DNA from: Streptomyces violens
GTDB taxonomy: Bacteria; Actinomycetota; Actinomycetes; Streptomycetales; Streptomycetaceae
NCBI RefSeq assembly: GCF_000717745.1
Contig: NZ_JOBH01000012.1
Span: 124,001-188,000, forward strand
Direction of reading: 5' to 3'
DNA: 64,000 nt
A program made the position numbers and the translations under genes. Shown here one piece after another: positions 27,761-36,300 of the stretch. The notes below the pieces were generated by a model. That model saw only the letters and a program-made list of their open reading frames with translations. It made no database searches and was not told the origin of the DNA. How positions within the stretch are numbered: the stretch's first letter is position 1; every line of letters begins with the position of its first letter.

Positions 27761-28218
27761 ACGGGGAACTCTCCGCCCTGCCGCGCCCGTGGTCCGATCT
27801 GCCGCGCCCGTGGTTCCGCTCTGCCGCGCCCTGCGCAGCTTCCGCATGACGGTTCAAGAGGGCCGGGGCTGTCCGAGCCATCTTTGAATGCGCATCCGTA
27901 AGTCGGATTCGACGGGGGCGGCGGACCTTGTGGCATGTCCCCTTGGCATTCCGGCTGGCCCGGTGCGGGGCGTGCCCGCACGCGCGTGCCCCGGCGCGAG
28001 GCCCGGTTCCGGGCGCCGGATGGCTCGGACTGCACGGTACGTGTCCGAGTCATAGTCGTGGCGCGCGTCCCGTGCGGGACCCTGTGAGAGTGCTGTTCCC
28101 GGGTGGATGCGCACGGTTGCGCGGCATAGCCCGAGGAGGCGCCAGAGCCGACCGCGCGTTCGTCACCCTGCCAGCCGGACGACCGTCCTCTTCCCTCTTC
28201 ACGTCCGTAAGGATGATC
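27761..28218. other. 458-base intergenic region with short tandem repeats
   Basis: No convincing gene. The left end carries the CTGCCGCGCCCGTGG repeat described separately. The middle (about 27850-27960) is less GC-rich and probably contains the promoter of the GAF-ANTAR gene, but no clear -35/-10 pair was found. Small ORFs here lack an RBS and recognisable composition. Confidence 0.6.
27778..27830 (+). repeat. Three-copy 21/22-bp tandem repeat
   Basis: The segment CTGCCGCGCCCGTGG recurs at 27778 and 27799, and in shortened form (CTGCCGCGCC) at 27821, just after the kinase stop codon. Function unknown; possibly replication slippage. Confidence 0.75.
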
Positions 28219-28932
28219 ATGGGTCGCGAGCAGTTCCTGGCCGACGTCTTCGTGGACCTGGCCGACGCCTCCTACGGGAAGGCGTTCGACACGGCCGGCT
28301 ACTTGCAGAGGTTCACCACCCGGTGCGTACAGCTGCTGGACGTCTCCGCAGCGGCGGTGCTGTTCGCGCCGCCGGGCGAGGGGCTGCAGCCGGCCGCCGC
28401 GAGCGAGCCGGACCCGGCCTTCGCCGACCTGCTGGCCATCGCGGCGCTGGAGGGGCCCGCGCGGGAGGGCTACCGCACCATCTCCCCGGTCGTCTCGGTG
28501 GACCTGCTGTCCACCGCCCCGCGCTGGCCCGCCTTCACGGAGCAGGCCCTCGCCGCCGGGTACCGCTTCGCCAGCGCGGTCCCGCTGACCCACCGGCGAC
28601 AGGCCGACGGCTGCCTGCTGTTGCTGCGTACGGGCTCCGCTCCGGTGCCCGAGCAGGACGTGCGGCTGGGGCAGGCGCTGGCCCATGTTGTGGCCGTCAG
28701 CCTCTGCCACCAGGAGGCCCTGATCACCTACCGCAGGGTCAACGACCAGCTCCGCGCCGCGCTGCAGAGCCGTATCGCCATCGAACAGGCCAAGGGCTTC
28801 CTCGCTCACCGCATGGGGGTCAGCGTCGATGAGGCGTTCGAGGCGATGCGCGGCCACGCCCGCCGCCGCGGCCGGCGCCTGCGGGAGGTGGCCCGGGAGG
28901 TCGTCGAGCAGGAGCTGATCCCCGACGCCTGA
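28219..28932 (+). CDS. GAF-ANTAR antitermination-type regulator
   Basis: A 237-residue protein: a GAF sensor domain (about 15-160), then a C-terminal ANTAR RNA-binding domain (about 175-230) with [20 protein letters not shown] and [16 protein letters not shown] proteins bind paired hexaloop hairpins in mRNA leaders and prevent termination. The start at 28219 is preceded by AAGGA at five bases; ATG 28213 overlaps this RBS. A hairpin follows the stop, before the oxidase gene. Confidence 0.9.
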   Translation: MGREQFLADVFVDLADASYGKAFDTAGYLQRFTTRCVQLLDVSAAAVLFAPPGEGLQPAAASEPDPAFADLLAIAALEGPAREGYRTISPVVSVDLLSTAPRWPAFTEQALAAGYRFASAVPLTHRRQADGCLLLLRTGSAPVPEQDVRLGQALAHVVAVSLCHQEALITYRRVNDQLRAALQSRIAIEQAKGFLAHRMGVSVDEAFEAMRGHARRRGRRLREVAREVVEQELIPDA

Positions 28933-28938
28933 CCGTTT

Positions 28939-28956
28939 GCCGGGGCTTTCCCCGGC
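28939..28956 (+). terminator. Short GC hairpin after ANTAR gene
   Basis: GCCGGGG and CCCCGGC flank a CTTT loop six bases after the ANTAR gene stop. Seven-base perfect stem, no U-tract. Confidence 0.6.
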
Positions 28957-29069
28957 CGGGCGGAATTCCCGGTATTCCCCCCTCCCACGTACGGCCCAAT
29001 GGCGCGGCTGCTTTCCGCCGGTGCCGTATACCAGCCGTGTACCCATGGGAGCGGAAAGGGAGTGGCGTC

Positions 29070-30803
29070 GTGACGACGCAGACGGAGCACCCGGATCAGC
29101 CGATGGTCCGAGAGACCCCCCGTCGCACAAGAGGTGCCGTGGTGGTGACGTGGCTGACGACCACGGACCACAAGAAGATCGGCTCTCTCTACATGGTGAC
29201 GGCCTTCATCTTCTTTCTGTTCGGGGGGCTGCTGGCGCTTTCCATGCGTGCCGAACTGGCGCGCCCGGGCCTGCAGATCCTCTCCAACGAACAGTTCAAC
29301 CAGGCGTTCACCATGCACGGCACCATCATGATGCTGATGTTCGCCACGCCCCTCTTCGCCGGGTTCTCCAATGCCATCATGCCGTTGCAGATCGGCTCGC
29401 CGGATGTGGCGTTCCCGCGGCTGAACATGCTGTCGTACTGGCTTTTCCTCTTCGGTTCGCTGATCGCTGTGGGGTCGTTCCTGACGCCGAGCGGCGCGGC
29501 CGACTTCGGGTGGTTCGCCTATACGCCGCTGTCCGACGCCACCCGTACTCCGGGGGTCGGCGGGGACATGTGGGTGATGGGCCTGGCGCTCTCCGGATTC
29601 GGCACCATTCTCGGCGCCGTCAATTTCATCACCACGATCATCTGCATGCGGATGCCCGGCATGACGATGTTCCGGATGCCGATCTTCACCTGGAACGTGC
29701 TGCTGACCAGCGTGCTGGTCCTGATGGCCTTCCCCGTGCTGGCCGCCACCCTGCTGGCCCTCGCGGCGGACCGGAAGTTCGGGGCGCACATCTACGACCC
29801 GTCCAACGGCGGCGCGCTGCTGTATCAGCACCTGTTCTGGTTCTTCGGCCACCCCGAGGTCTACATCATCGCGCTGCCGTTCTTCGGCGTGGTCACCGAA
29901 ATCATCCCGGTGTTCGCCCGCAAGCCCATCTTCGGTTACATCGGACTGGTCGCGGCGACCATCTCGATCACCGGCCTCTCGGTCACCGTGTGGGCGCACC
30001 ACATGTTCGTCACCGGCGGCGTGCTGCTGCCGTTCTTCTCCTTCATGTCGTTCCTGATCGCGGTGCCCACCGGGGTGAAGTTCTTCAACTGGATCGGCAC
30101 GATGTGGCGCGGCTCCCTGTCGTTCGAGACACCCATGCTCTGGGTCCTCGGCTTTCTCCTCACCTTCCTGTTCGGCGGCCTGACCGGCGTCATCCTCGCC
30201 TCTCCCCCGATGGACTTCCACGTGAGCGACAGCTATTTCGTGGTCGCGCACTTCCATTACGTCGTGTTCGGCACGGTCGTCTTCGCCATGTTCGGCGGAT
30301 TCCATTACTGGTGGCCCAAGTTCACCGGCACCATGCTCGACGAGCGGCTGGGGAAGATTCACTTCTGGACGCTGTTCGTGGGCTTTCACACCACCTTCCT
30401 CGTCCAGCACTGGCTGGGTGCCGAAGGCATGCCCCGCCGCTACGCCGACTACCTCTCGGCGGACGGCTTCACCGCGCTGAACACGGTCTCCTCCATCGGC
30501 GCGTTCCTGCTGGGCGTCTCCACGCTGCCGTTCCTGTACAACGTGTGGCGCACCGCCAAGTACGCGCCGAAGATCACGGTCGACGACCCCTGGGGCTACG
30601 GCCGGTCCCTGGAGTGGGCGACGTCCTGCCCGCCTCCGCGGCACAACTTCGAGACGCTGCCCCGGGTCCGCTCCGAGTCCCCCGCCTTCGACCTGCACCA
30701 CCCCGGCGTCGCCATGCTGGACCAGGCGGAGGCCACCGGGCGCAGGGACATGGTGGACGAGGACCCGGACACCTCGCTGCGCGGCGGTACGGAGGAGAAA
30801 TGA
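29070..30803 (+). CDS. ctaD: Cytochrome c oxidase subunit I (aa3 type), orphan copy
   Basis: A 577-residue haem-copper oxidase core subunit with about 12 membrane helices. Ligand motifs seen: MHGTIM (low-spin haem His), FGHPEVYI (CuB His cross-linked to Tyr), WAHHMFV (CuB His pair) and HFHYVVFG (haem ligands). GTG 29070 was chosen because AAAGGGAG lies upstream. It is not beside ctaC or ctaE, so it is likely a second, separately controlled copy. Its stop overlaps the next small gene as ATGA. Confidence 0.93.
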   Translation: MTTQTEHPDQPMVRETPRRTRGAVVVTWLTTTDHKKIGSLYMVTAFIFFLFGGLLALSMRAELARPGLQILSNEQFNQAFTMHGTIMMLMFATPLFAGFSNAIMPLQIGSPDVAFPRLNMLSYWLFLFGSLIAVGSFLTPSGAADFGWFAYTPLSDATRTPGVGGDMWVMGLALSGFGTILGAVNFITTIICMRMPGMTMFRMPIFTWNVLLTSVLVLMAFPVLAATLLALAADRKFGAHIYDPSNGGALLYQHLFWFFGHPEVYIIALPFFGVVTEIIPVFARKPIFGYIGLVAATISITGLSVTVWAHHMFVTGGVLLPFFSFMSFLIAVPTGVKFFNWIGTMWRGSLSFETPMLWVLGFLLTFLFGGLTGVILASPPMDFHVSDSYFVVAHFHYVVFGTVVFAMFGGFHYWWPKFTGTMLDERLGKIHFWTLFVGFHTTFLVQHWLGAEGMPRRYADYLSADGFTALNTVSSIGAFLLGVSTLPFLYNVWRTAKYAPKITVDDPWGYGRSLEWATSCPPPRHNFETLPRVRSESPAFDLHHPGVAMLDQAEATGRRDMVDEDPDTSLRGGTEEK

Positions 30804-31168
30804 ACCCGCAGTACGGCCCGGAGGAACGCGCGGCCGACGCCGACCTCGGCCGGCTGGAGGGCTACTTGCTGTGCTGGACGGAGGCCGAGCGGGCCCGGAC
30901 CGAGGCCGCGGCGTTCGCCGACCGGATGCCCTGGCTCACCACGGCACAGCGCGAAGAGGTCATCCGCCAGTACACGGACGACCGGCTCCTCCTCACCCGC
31001 CGCTACCTGGAACGGATCCGCCACCGCTGCGCGCAGCTCCAGGACGAGTACGCCACCCGCTACCGGGAGCTGCGCCACCGGGTCCTGTGCGCGGCGGTGG
31101 CGGCGGCCCTGTCCGCCTGCGCACTGGCCGGCTGCGCACTCGGCCTGCTGACCGCCGCGGGGCGGTAA
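30800..31168 (+). CDS. Small single-pass membrane protein coupled to ctaD
   Basis: 122 residues: a charged, helical N-terminal part (about 1-88, rich in Arg/Glu, probably coiled coil) and one C-terminal membrane helix (about 93-118) with several Cys. No family recognised. The four-base ATGA overlap with ctaD, and GGAGGAG upstream, argue that it is real and made together with the oxidase subunit, perhaps as an assembly or accessory factor. Confidence 0.75.
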   Translation: MNPQYGPEERAADADLGRLEGYLLCWTEAERARTEAAAFADRMPWLTTAQREEVIRQYTDDRLLLTRRYLERIRHRCAQLQDEYATRYRELRHRVLCAAVAAALSACALAGCALGLLTAAGR

Positions 31169-31170
31169 CC

Positions 31171-32028
31171 TCACCGGCGGGCGTCGCCCAGTTCGTCCTC
31201 GATCCAGGCGACGCCGAAGTCGACGACGTCCCCGGCGTCGAAAAGGTGGCTGCGCGCCGCGCCGACCGGGCCGCTGCGGCCGAGGCCCGCGGCGAGCATG
31301 TCCCGGACGATGGCCTCGAACGGCCACTGCCCCTCGGGCACGACGGCGGAGTAGTCGAAGGCCCCGTTCTCCGAGTCGATGTCGTGGAAACGCCGCCAGA
31401 CCCGCTCCCCGCCGACGACGACCGGCTGCTCGTACGTCACGAACCGCTTGCCCGGCGCGTCGGCGAGCGCCTCGGCGTGGTGCAGGATCGTGAGGGAGTC
31501 CAGCGGGGCGCCCAGCAGGAGGACCCGGCCACCCCGGGTGACCAGCCGCGCCAGCGGGCTGCCGGGGCCGTGCGGGCCGTCCCACGGCTGGTCGGCCATC
31601 AGCTCCTCAGCGGCCGCGCCGAGCGCGGCGAAACTGGCGTCGGGGTGCCGGCTGCGGACGGCTCCCGCCATGCGGCGCAGGGCTTCGGGGAGGCGGCCGT
31701 TGGCATGGTCCGCCTCGCTCACGTCCGGGTCGTACGCGGGGTGTTCGGCGCGCAGCGCGTCCTGCCAGGCTCGCGGCCAGTCGGTGAAGTCGTAGGGCGG
31801 TGCGTCGTTCCAGCCGCAGGTGACCATCAACGTGCCCCGCTCACCCACGACATCGCGGAGCGCGCCGATGACCGTCTGCGGGCCGCCCGCCACATACCCG
31901 AGGGCGGACAGCGCGGTGTGGAACATGACGTGGTCACCGTCGGCGAGGCCGAGCGCGGTGAGGTCACGGGCGAGCCGGCCACGGGTCACGGGACCGCCGG
32001 AGCGCTCGAGCAGCGCGAGTTCGTCCAT
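31171..32028 (-). CDS. AAC(3)-family aminoglycoside N-acetyltransferase
   Basis: A 285-residue enzyme of the antibiotic_NAT (AAC(3)/YokD) family, which acetylates the 3-amino group of deoxystreptamine aminoglycosides with acetyl-CoA. Typical blocks are DHVMFHTALSALGYVAGG (about 31-48), HPDASFAALG (about 128) and LLLGAPLDSLTILHHAE (about 170-186; catalytic-region His). ATG 32028 is preceded by AAAGGGG at 12 bases; GTG 32052 is the alternative. It converges on the small membrane protein gene with a 2-base gap. It could be self-resistance, intrinsic resistance or act on another amine; no aminoglycoside cluster is complete here. Confidence 0.85.
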   Translation of the reverse strand: MDELALLERSGGPVTRGRLARDLTALGLADGDHVMFHTALSALGYVAGGPQTVIGALRDVVGERGTLMVTCGWNDAPPYDFTDWPRAWQDALRAEHPAYDPDVSEADHANGRLPEALRRMAGAVRSRHPDASFAALGAAAEELMADQPWDGPHGPGSPLARLVTRGGRVLLLGAPLDSLTILHHAEALADAPGKRFVTYEQPVVVGGERVWRRFHDIDSENGAFDYSAVVPEGQWPFEAIVRDMLAAGLGRSGPVGAARSHLFDAGDVVDFGVAWIEDELGDARR

Positions 32029-32192
32029 GGCGGCGACCGTACCCCTTTCCACGGGCCGGTCATACGATCTTCTCTTGCCACCGCATTGGCATATTGTCGC
32101 TGATTCGGGTGCACCTTGACGGGTGAATATTACGCGGCAGGGCGCAGGGGCAGCATTCTCGCGGTGCTCGTTCTCCGCGAAAGGAATGTCAT

Positions 32193-32504
32193 ATGCGCCG
32201 AGTCGGTTCTGTTTTCACCCTGGTCGCCGTCGCGCTCATCGCGAGCGTTTCCGCGACCGTTCCGGCAACCGCCGCTCCGAGTGACGGCGAGGTCAGCGTA
32301 TTCGAAACCGAGTTCCAGCCGCTCACCACGTACGAGAATCCGGAGGGCTGTCACAAGCTGCCGCTCGGTGCGCATGTCCTCGTCAATCGCACCGACAAGC
32401 CCGTCCGGGTCTACGGCGACCCCTTCTGTCTCACCCCCTCACTGACCGTGCAGCCGGGATATGGCTCGCATGTCCCCCCGGGCACCGGAAGTTTCTCCGC
32501 CTGA
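32193..32504 (+). CDS. Small secreted protein with one Cys pair
   Basis: 103 residues. A Sec signal peptide (Arg-Arg, hydrophobic 8-22, likely cleavage after ATAA near 28) leaves a mature chain of about 75 residues with two cysteines (GCHK, FCLT), probably disulfide-bonded. GAAAGG precedes ATG 32193. No family is recognised with certainty. It is divergent from the AAC(3) gene across 140-165 bases of lower-GC DNA that should hold its promoter. Confidence 0.75.
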   Translation: MRRVGSVFTLVAVALIASVSATVPATAAPSDGEVSVFETEFQPLTTYENPEGCHKLPLGAHVLVNRTDKPVRVYGDPFCLTPSLTVQPGYGSHVPPGTGSFSA

Positions 32505-32544
32505 TCAGAGATGAGGAGCCGTTGCGAACGAGGGGGGAATTTCC

Positions 32545-33804
32545 ATGACTGCCGATCTCGTGGTGATCGGGCTGGGGCACGTGGGGCTGCCGCTCGCGCA
32601 GGCCGCGTGCGCCGCGGGCCTGACCACCATCGGGTACGACGTCTCGACCGCGGTGGTGACCGGGCTCAACGAGGGGCGCTCGCACGTCGGTGGGGTGCCG
32701 GACGCGGAGGTCGCCGACATGCTGGCGACGGGGTTCCGCGCGACGGACGACGCGTCCGTGACCGGCCGGGCCGACACCGTCGTGATCTGCGTCCCCACGG
32801 GACTGGGCGCGGGCGGCGCGCCGGACCTCGGGGCGGTGCGTGCCGCGTCGCGCGCCGTGGCACGCGGCCTGCGCCCCGGCATGCTCGTCGTCCTGGAGTC
32901 CACGAGTTACCCGGGCACCACGGAGGACGTCGTCCGCCCCCTCCTGGAGGAGGGCAGCGGGCTGCGGGCCGGCACGGACTTCCACCTCGCGTACTCACCC
33001 GAGCGCATCGACCCCGGTAACCGGCAGTTCGGGATCGGCAACACCCCGAAGGTGGTGAGCGGCTGCACTCCCCTGTGCGCCAAGCACGCCGTCGCCTTCT
33101 ACGGCCGGTTCGTCGAGACGCTGGTGGTGTCGCGCGGCACGCGCGAAGCCGAGATGGCCAAGCTGCTCGAGAACACCTACCGGTACGTCAATATCGCGCT
33201 CGTCGACGAGGTGGCGCTGTTCTGCGACCGCACGGGCATCGACGTGTGGGACGTGCTGCACTGCGCCGCGACGAAGCCCTTCGGGTTCGCTCCGTTCCAG
33301 CCGGGGGCCGGGGTGGGCGGCCACTGCATCCCGGTCGATCCCCGCTATCTCGCGGCGAAGGCCGACGCCGAGGGCTTCCACTTCCGGATGCTGTCCGCGG
33401 CCCATGAAGTGGTGTCACGGATGCCGGAGCATGTCGTCGGCCGGGCCGTCGGGCTCCTCGGCGACATGGGAAAGGCGCCCGGAGAAGCGTCGGTCGTCCT
33501 GCTCGGCGTGGCGTACAAGCCCGATGTGGCCGACGCCAGGGAATCGCCGGCGGCACCGGTGGCGAGCGGTCTGCGCGCTCAAGGCATCGCGGTCCGCTAT
33601 CACGACCCGTATGTAGGGGAATTCGCCGCGGACGGCGCATTCCTGGAACGCGTGGAGTCCTTGCCGGACGCCCTGGCCGGTGCCGATCTGGCAATTCTCC
33701 TGCAGCACCACGCGTGTTACGACCTGACGACGCTGACCCGCGCGGACTGTGCCCTGCTGGACACCCGCGGAAGAGCCTCCGGGGCCCGGGTCACGCTCCT
33801 CTGA
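32545..33804 (+). CDS. UDP-ManNAc/UDP-glucose dehydrogenase-family enzyme
   Basis: A 419-residue NAD-dependent nucleotide-sugar dehydrogenase (WecC/WbpA type). N-terminal Rossmann motif VIGLGHVGLPLA (6-17), central domain ending in the catalytic Cys261 of GGHCIPVDP, and a C-terminal UDP-binding domain (LLGVAYKPDVADARESP). It performs a two-step oxidation of a sugar C6 alcohol to the uronic acid. GAGGGGGGAA precedes ATG 32545. It is the first gene of what reads as a biosynthetic locus and could supply a uronic or amino-uronic sugar for the aminotransferases at 36301 and 37467. Confidence 0.9.
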   Translation: MTADLVVIGLGHVGLPLAQAACAAGLTTIGYDVSTAVVTGLNEGRSHVGGVPDAEVADMLATGFRATDDASVTGRADTVVICVPTGLGAGGAPDLGAVRAASRAVARGLRPGMLVVLESTSYPGTTEDVVRPLLEEGSGLRAGTDFHLAYSPERIDPGNRQFGIGNTPKVVSGCTPLCAKHAVAFYGRFVETLVVSRGTREAEMAKLLENTYRYVNIALVDEVALFCDRTGIDVWDVLHCAATKPFGFAPFQPGAGVGGHCIPVDPRYLAAKADAEGFHFRMLSAAHEVVSRMPEHVVGRAVGLLGDMGKAPGEASVVLLGVAYKPDVADARESPAAPVASGLRAQGIAVRYHDPYVGEFAADGAFLERVESLPDALAGADLAILLQHHACYDLTTLTRADCALLDTRGRASGARVTLL

Positions 33805-33908
33805 ATTCCAGACTTGCGGGCCTTCGGAGAAGAAGGGTTCCGCGAGGCGGCGCCGACGTTCCGTCCGGCGTCGCTGACATCCCGCACATCCAACGAAAGG
33901 GAACCATC

Positions 33909-34442
33909 ATGGCTACTGCCGTCGCGAACGATCGCCTGCTGAAGCGTTTCCAGAAGTGGGACTCGGACGGTAACGGAATCCTGGAATGGCAGGACTTCGA
34001 GCAGGAGGCCGGGAAGATCGCGCAGAACTTCGGCAAGCGCACCGACTCCCCGGAGGCGCAGGCGCTGCGGGAAGCCTTCCGCAGCCTCTTCGATCACCTC
34101 ACGCAGGCGGCCGGGGCACCGTCGAACGGCCCGCTCACTCAGGACCAGTTCCTGAGTGTCACCGGGGACCTCATCTTCCAGGGAGGCGAGGCCGACTTCA
34201 ACCGCGCGCTCGGCCCGGTGGTGAAGGGCATCATCGGTCTCTGCGACAAGAACGCCGACGGGCAGATCAACGCCGGTGAGTTCGAGGCGTGGCTCGGCGG
34301 CATCGGCGTGGACCGCTCGAAGGCCCAGGAGGCGTTCCGCAAGGTCGACACCGACGACGACGGCGAGCTGTCGCTCGACGAACTGCTCGCGGCGGTACGC
34401 AAGTACCACTTCGGCCAGCTGGACGTCGAGCTGCTCGGCTGA
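33909..34442 (+). CDS. EF-hand calcium-binding protein (calerythrin-like)
   Basis: A 177-residue soluble protein with three good EF-hand loops: DSDGNGILEWQD (18-29), DKNADGQINAGE (113-124) and DTDDDGELSLDE (147-158), plus a degenerate site around 72-83. This four-site, one-degenerate layout is that of calerythrin and sarcoplasmic calcium-binding proteins, which buffer Ca2+ in actinomycetes. ATG 33909 follows AAAGGGAA. A strong hairpin after the stop separates it from the convergent gene. Its link to the adjoining biosynthetic genes is unproven. Confidence 0.92.
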   Translation: MATAVANDRLLKRFQKWDSDGNGILEWQDFEQEAGKIAQNFGKRTDSPEAQALREAFRSLFDHLTQAAGAPSNGPLTQDQFLSVTGDLIFQGGEADFNRALGPVVKGIIGLCDKNADGQINAGEFEAWLGGIGVDRSKAQEAFRKVDTDDDGELSLDELLAAVRKYHFGQLDVELLG

Positions 34443-34464
34443 TCGGTCACCGACCCGAAAGGCG

Positions 34465-34496
34465 CGGCCGGTGGTCCCCGTGGGGGCCACCGGCCG
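34465..34496. terminator. Bidirectional hairpin after EF-hand gene
   Basis: Arms CGGCCGGTGG (34465-34474) and CCACCGGCCG (34487-34496) enclose a second CCCC/GGGG stem with a GTG loop. It sits between convergent genes ending at 34442 and 34519. Confidence 0.82.
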
Positions 34497-34518
34497 TCGC
34501 CGTGTGCGGAGGAAGCGG

Positions 34519-34956
34519 TCAGTGGCCGGTGGACGGTACCTGGGTGAAGGCGACGGGGAGTTCGGGGCACAGCTCCAGGTCGCTGCCGGTGACGAGCCTG
34601 CCGGTGCCGATCAGGATGTTGTAGTGGTTGGGGAAGTGGCAGGCGTCGAAGCCGACGACGGTGCCGATGCAGAGTCCGTCGATCCAGACGTCGTCCCCGC
34701 GGTCGATCACCCCCGCGCAGGCCAGCTCCACGAAGCCGAGGAAGCCGACCCGGTCGACGCGGGAACCCGGACGGGTGTCCGGCTGGTCGGTGGTGACCAG
34801 TTCATGGACCTCACCACGCCGCACGCAGCGGCTCGCGTGCGGTTCGAGCGTCATGCCGCGGTCCGTCCGGCGGTGCAGCAGGACCTTCACGAGGTCGCCG
34901 CGCACGGAGCGCTTCGCGCCGTCCTCGTGCGAGGCGCCGATGCGGCGGGGCGTCAT
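34519..34956 (-). CDS. Conserved hypothetical protein coupled to Ldh2-type dehydrogenase
   Basis: 145 residues, soluble, mixed beta/alpha composition, with three Cys in the second half (ELACAG, DGLCIG, FDACHFPNH). No signal peptide or known catalytic motif is recognised. The start ATG 34956 overlaps the upstream stop as ATGA, so it is co-translated with the dehydrogenase at 34953-36077 and probably works in the same pathway. A small-molecule-binding or cyclase-like barrel is possible, but I do not recognise the family. Confidence 0.7.
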   Translation of the reverse strand: MTPRRIGASHEDGAKRSVRGDLVKVLLHRRTDRGMTLEPHASRCVRRGEVHELVTTDQPDTRPGSRVDRVGFLGFVELACAGVIDRGDDVWIDGLCIGTVVGFDACHFPNHYNILIGTGRLVTGSDLELCPELPVAFTQVPSTGH

Positions 34957-36077
34957 CGCGCCGCTCCCTTCGCCGGGGCGAACACCCCGAGGCCAGTGAG
35001 CTCTTCGTGGAGGTGGGCCGGGAGGGGGACGCCTTCGCGCCGGCGTGTCTCCGCCCGTTCCGCCTCCCACCAGCCCGGGTAGCGCACGGGGCGGGTCTCG
35101 TCCACGGGCGGGCAGGCCAGCAGCGTGCTGAACAGGGACCGGGCGGCGCCGGGGAAGTCCCCGTCGAACCGCAGTTTCTCCGGTGCGATGGCGAGGGCGA
35201 AGAAGCCGATGTCGTCGTCGCGGCCGTGCGGCCGGCCGTCGCCCTGCAGCGCCTCCGGGGCCGGCCCGACGGCCGCGCCCGGCAGCAGGGCGGCGAGCAG
35301 CTCGACGACGAGACCGAGGCCGAAGCCCTTGTACGCGCCGGTGGCAGGGTCGCCGCCGAGCCAGCGCAGATGGGCCTCGCCGCGGTCGAAGGCGGCGGGG
35401 TCGGTCTGCGGGTTGCCCGCAGGGTCCGCCAGCCAGCCTTCCGGTACGGACTCGCCGCGCTGCGCCGCCGTACGGATCCGCCCCGTGGGGACGACCGTGG
35501 TGCTCATGTCGAGGACGAAGGGGCGGCCGTCCAGCGCGGGCGCGGCGACGCTCAGTGGGTTCGTGCCGAGCATGGCGAGCGTGCCGTCCGGTGGGCGGGC
35601 GATGCGCTGGCCGCCGCAGTTGCTCGCGAGCATGCCGATCATGCCCTGCTCGGCGGCGCGTGCGGTGTGGAACCCGGCGCAGCCGAAGTGGGTCGCGCGG
35701 CGGGCCGAGACCATGCCGATGCCGTACAGCCGGGCCCGCTCCACGGCGAGGTCCATCGCCTCGGCCGCTGCCCACAGGCCGAGCGCGCGGCACGAGTCGA
35801 GGACCACGCAGGCGCCGAGGTCGGTGACGGTCCGTGGCTCGGCGGCGGGGTCGGCCCGGCCGCCCTCCAGGAGCGGGAGGTAGAGACGCCCGAGGTTGAA
35901 GACGCCGTGCGAGTCGAGCCCGGTGAGGTCTCCGTAGCACAGCGCGTCGGCGGCGGTACGGGCGCGCCCGTGCGGCACGCCGTAGGAGGCGAACAGGGCG
36001 GCGACGGCGGCGCACAGGGCATCGTGCTCGACCAGTACCGGCGGCTGCGCTGCCCGGTCCTTGGCGGGGTGGGTCAT
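34953..36077 (-). CDS. Ldh2-type (malate/L-lactate/2-oxoacid) NAD(P) dehydrogenase
   Basis: A 374-residue member of the malate/L-lactate dehydrogenase-2 family (YlbC/DlgD/ComC fold). Recognisable are GLDSHGVFNLGRL (catalytic His, about 50-62), ATHFGCAGFH (about 120), GTNPLSVAAP (about 165) and GAYKGFGLGLVVE (about 260). Members reduce 2-oxo acids or delta-1-imines such as piperideine-2-carboxylate. Start: ATG 36077 with GGAG at six bases; ATG 36089 and 36092 are alternatives. Divergent from the DegT gene, it could reduce a keto acid or imine in the second biosynthetic locus. Confidence 0.87.
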   Translation of the reverse strand: MTHPAKDRAAQPPVLVEHDALCAAVAALFASYGVPHGRARTAADALCYGDLTGLDSHGVFNLGRLYLPLLEGGRADPAAEPRTVTDLGACVVLDSCRALGLWAAAEAMDLAVERARLYGIGMVSARRATHFGCAGFHTARAAEQGMIGMLASNCGGQRIARPPDGTLAMLGTNPLSVAAPALDGRPFVLDMSTTVVPTGRIRTAAQRGESVPEGWLADPAGNPQTDPAAFDRGEAHLRWLGGDPATGAYKGFGLGLVVELLAALLPGAAVGPAPEALQGDGRPHGRDDDIGFFALAIAPEKLRFDGDFPGAARSLFSTLLACPPVDETRPVRYPGWWEAERAETRRREGVPLPAHLHEELTGLGVFAPAKGAAR

Positions 36078-36092
36078 ACGGAACTCCATCAT

Positions 36093-36300
36093 CCTCCAGA
36101 AAAGCGGTGCGCGTGCGCGCCGTTCATCGGACAAGCGAATGCTGCGTGCCGCCAGAAGGCGAGTCAAGAAATATGAATAGGACTTACCGCAAAGTGTGAA
36201 TATGCCAGGGGGCACGTGTCGATTGCTGCGAACGGGGGATCACTCACCCTGCGGGAAACCGCCGAATGCGTACCAGGGGGTGGTCGAGGTCTCTCTCGAC
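36093..36300. promoter_or_regulatory. Divergent control region of second biosynthetic locus
   Basis: About 208 bases of lower GC content between Ldh2-type and DegT genes. On the minus strand a candidate pair is TTGACT (36167-36162) and CAGCAT (36144-36139) with a 17-base spacer, pointing to the dehydrogenase gene. No SARP-type repeats were found. The right part could also encode an N-terminal extension of the DegT protein, but lacks typical composition. Confidence 0.4.

Noticed and set aside
27854..28114. 86-residue ORF on the minus strand in the intergenic region
   Set aside because: No ribosome binding site, Arg/Pro-rich shadow-like composition, no family features.
32053..32192. TTGACG near 32116 as a promoter for the small secreted protein
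   Set aside because: No matching -10 hexamer at 16-19 bases; kept only as a general promoter region.
36196..36300. 35-residue N-terminal extension of the first DegT protein
   Set aside because: Composition is unlike the family and it overlaps the divergent control region; ATG 36301 gives the usual DegT length.
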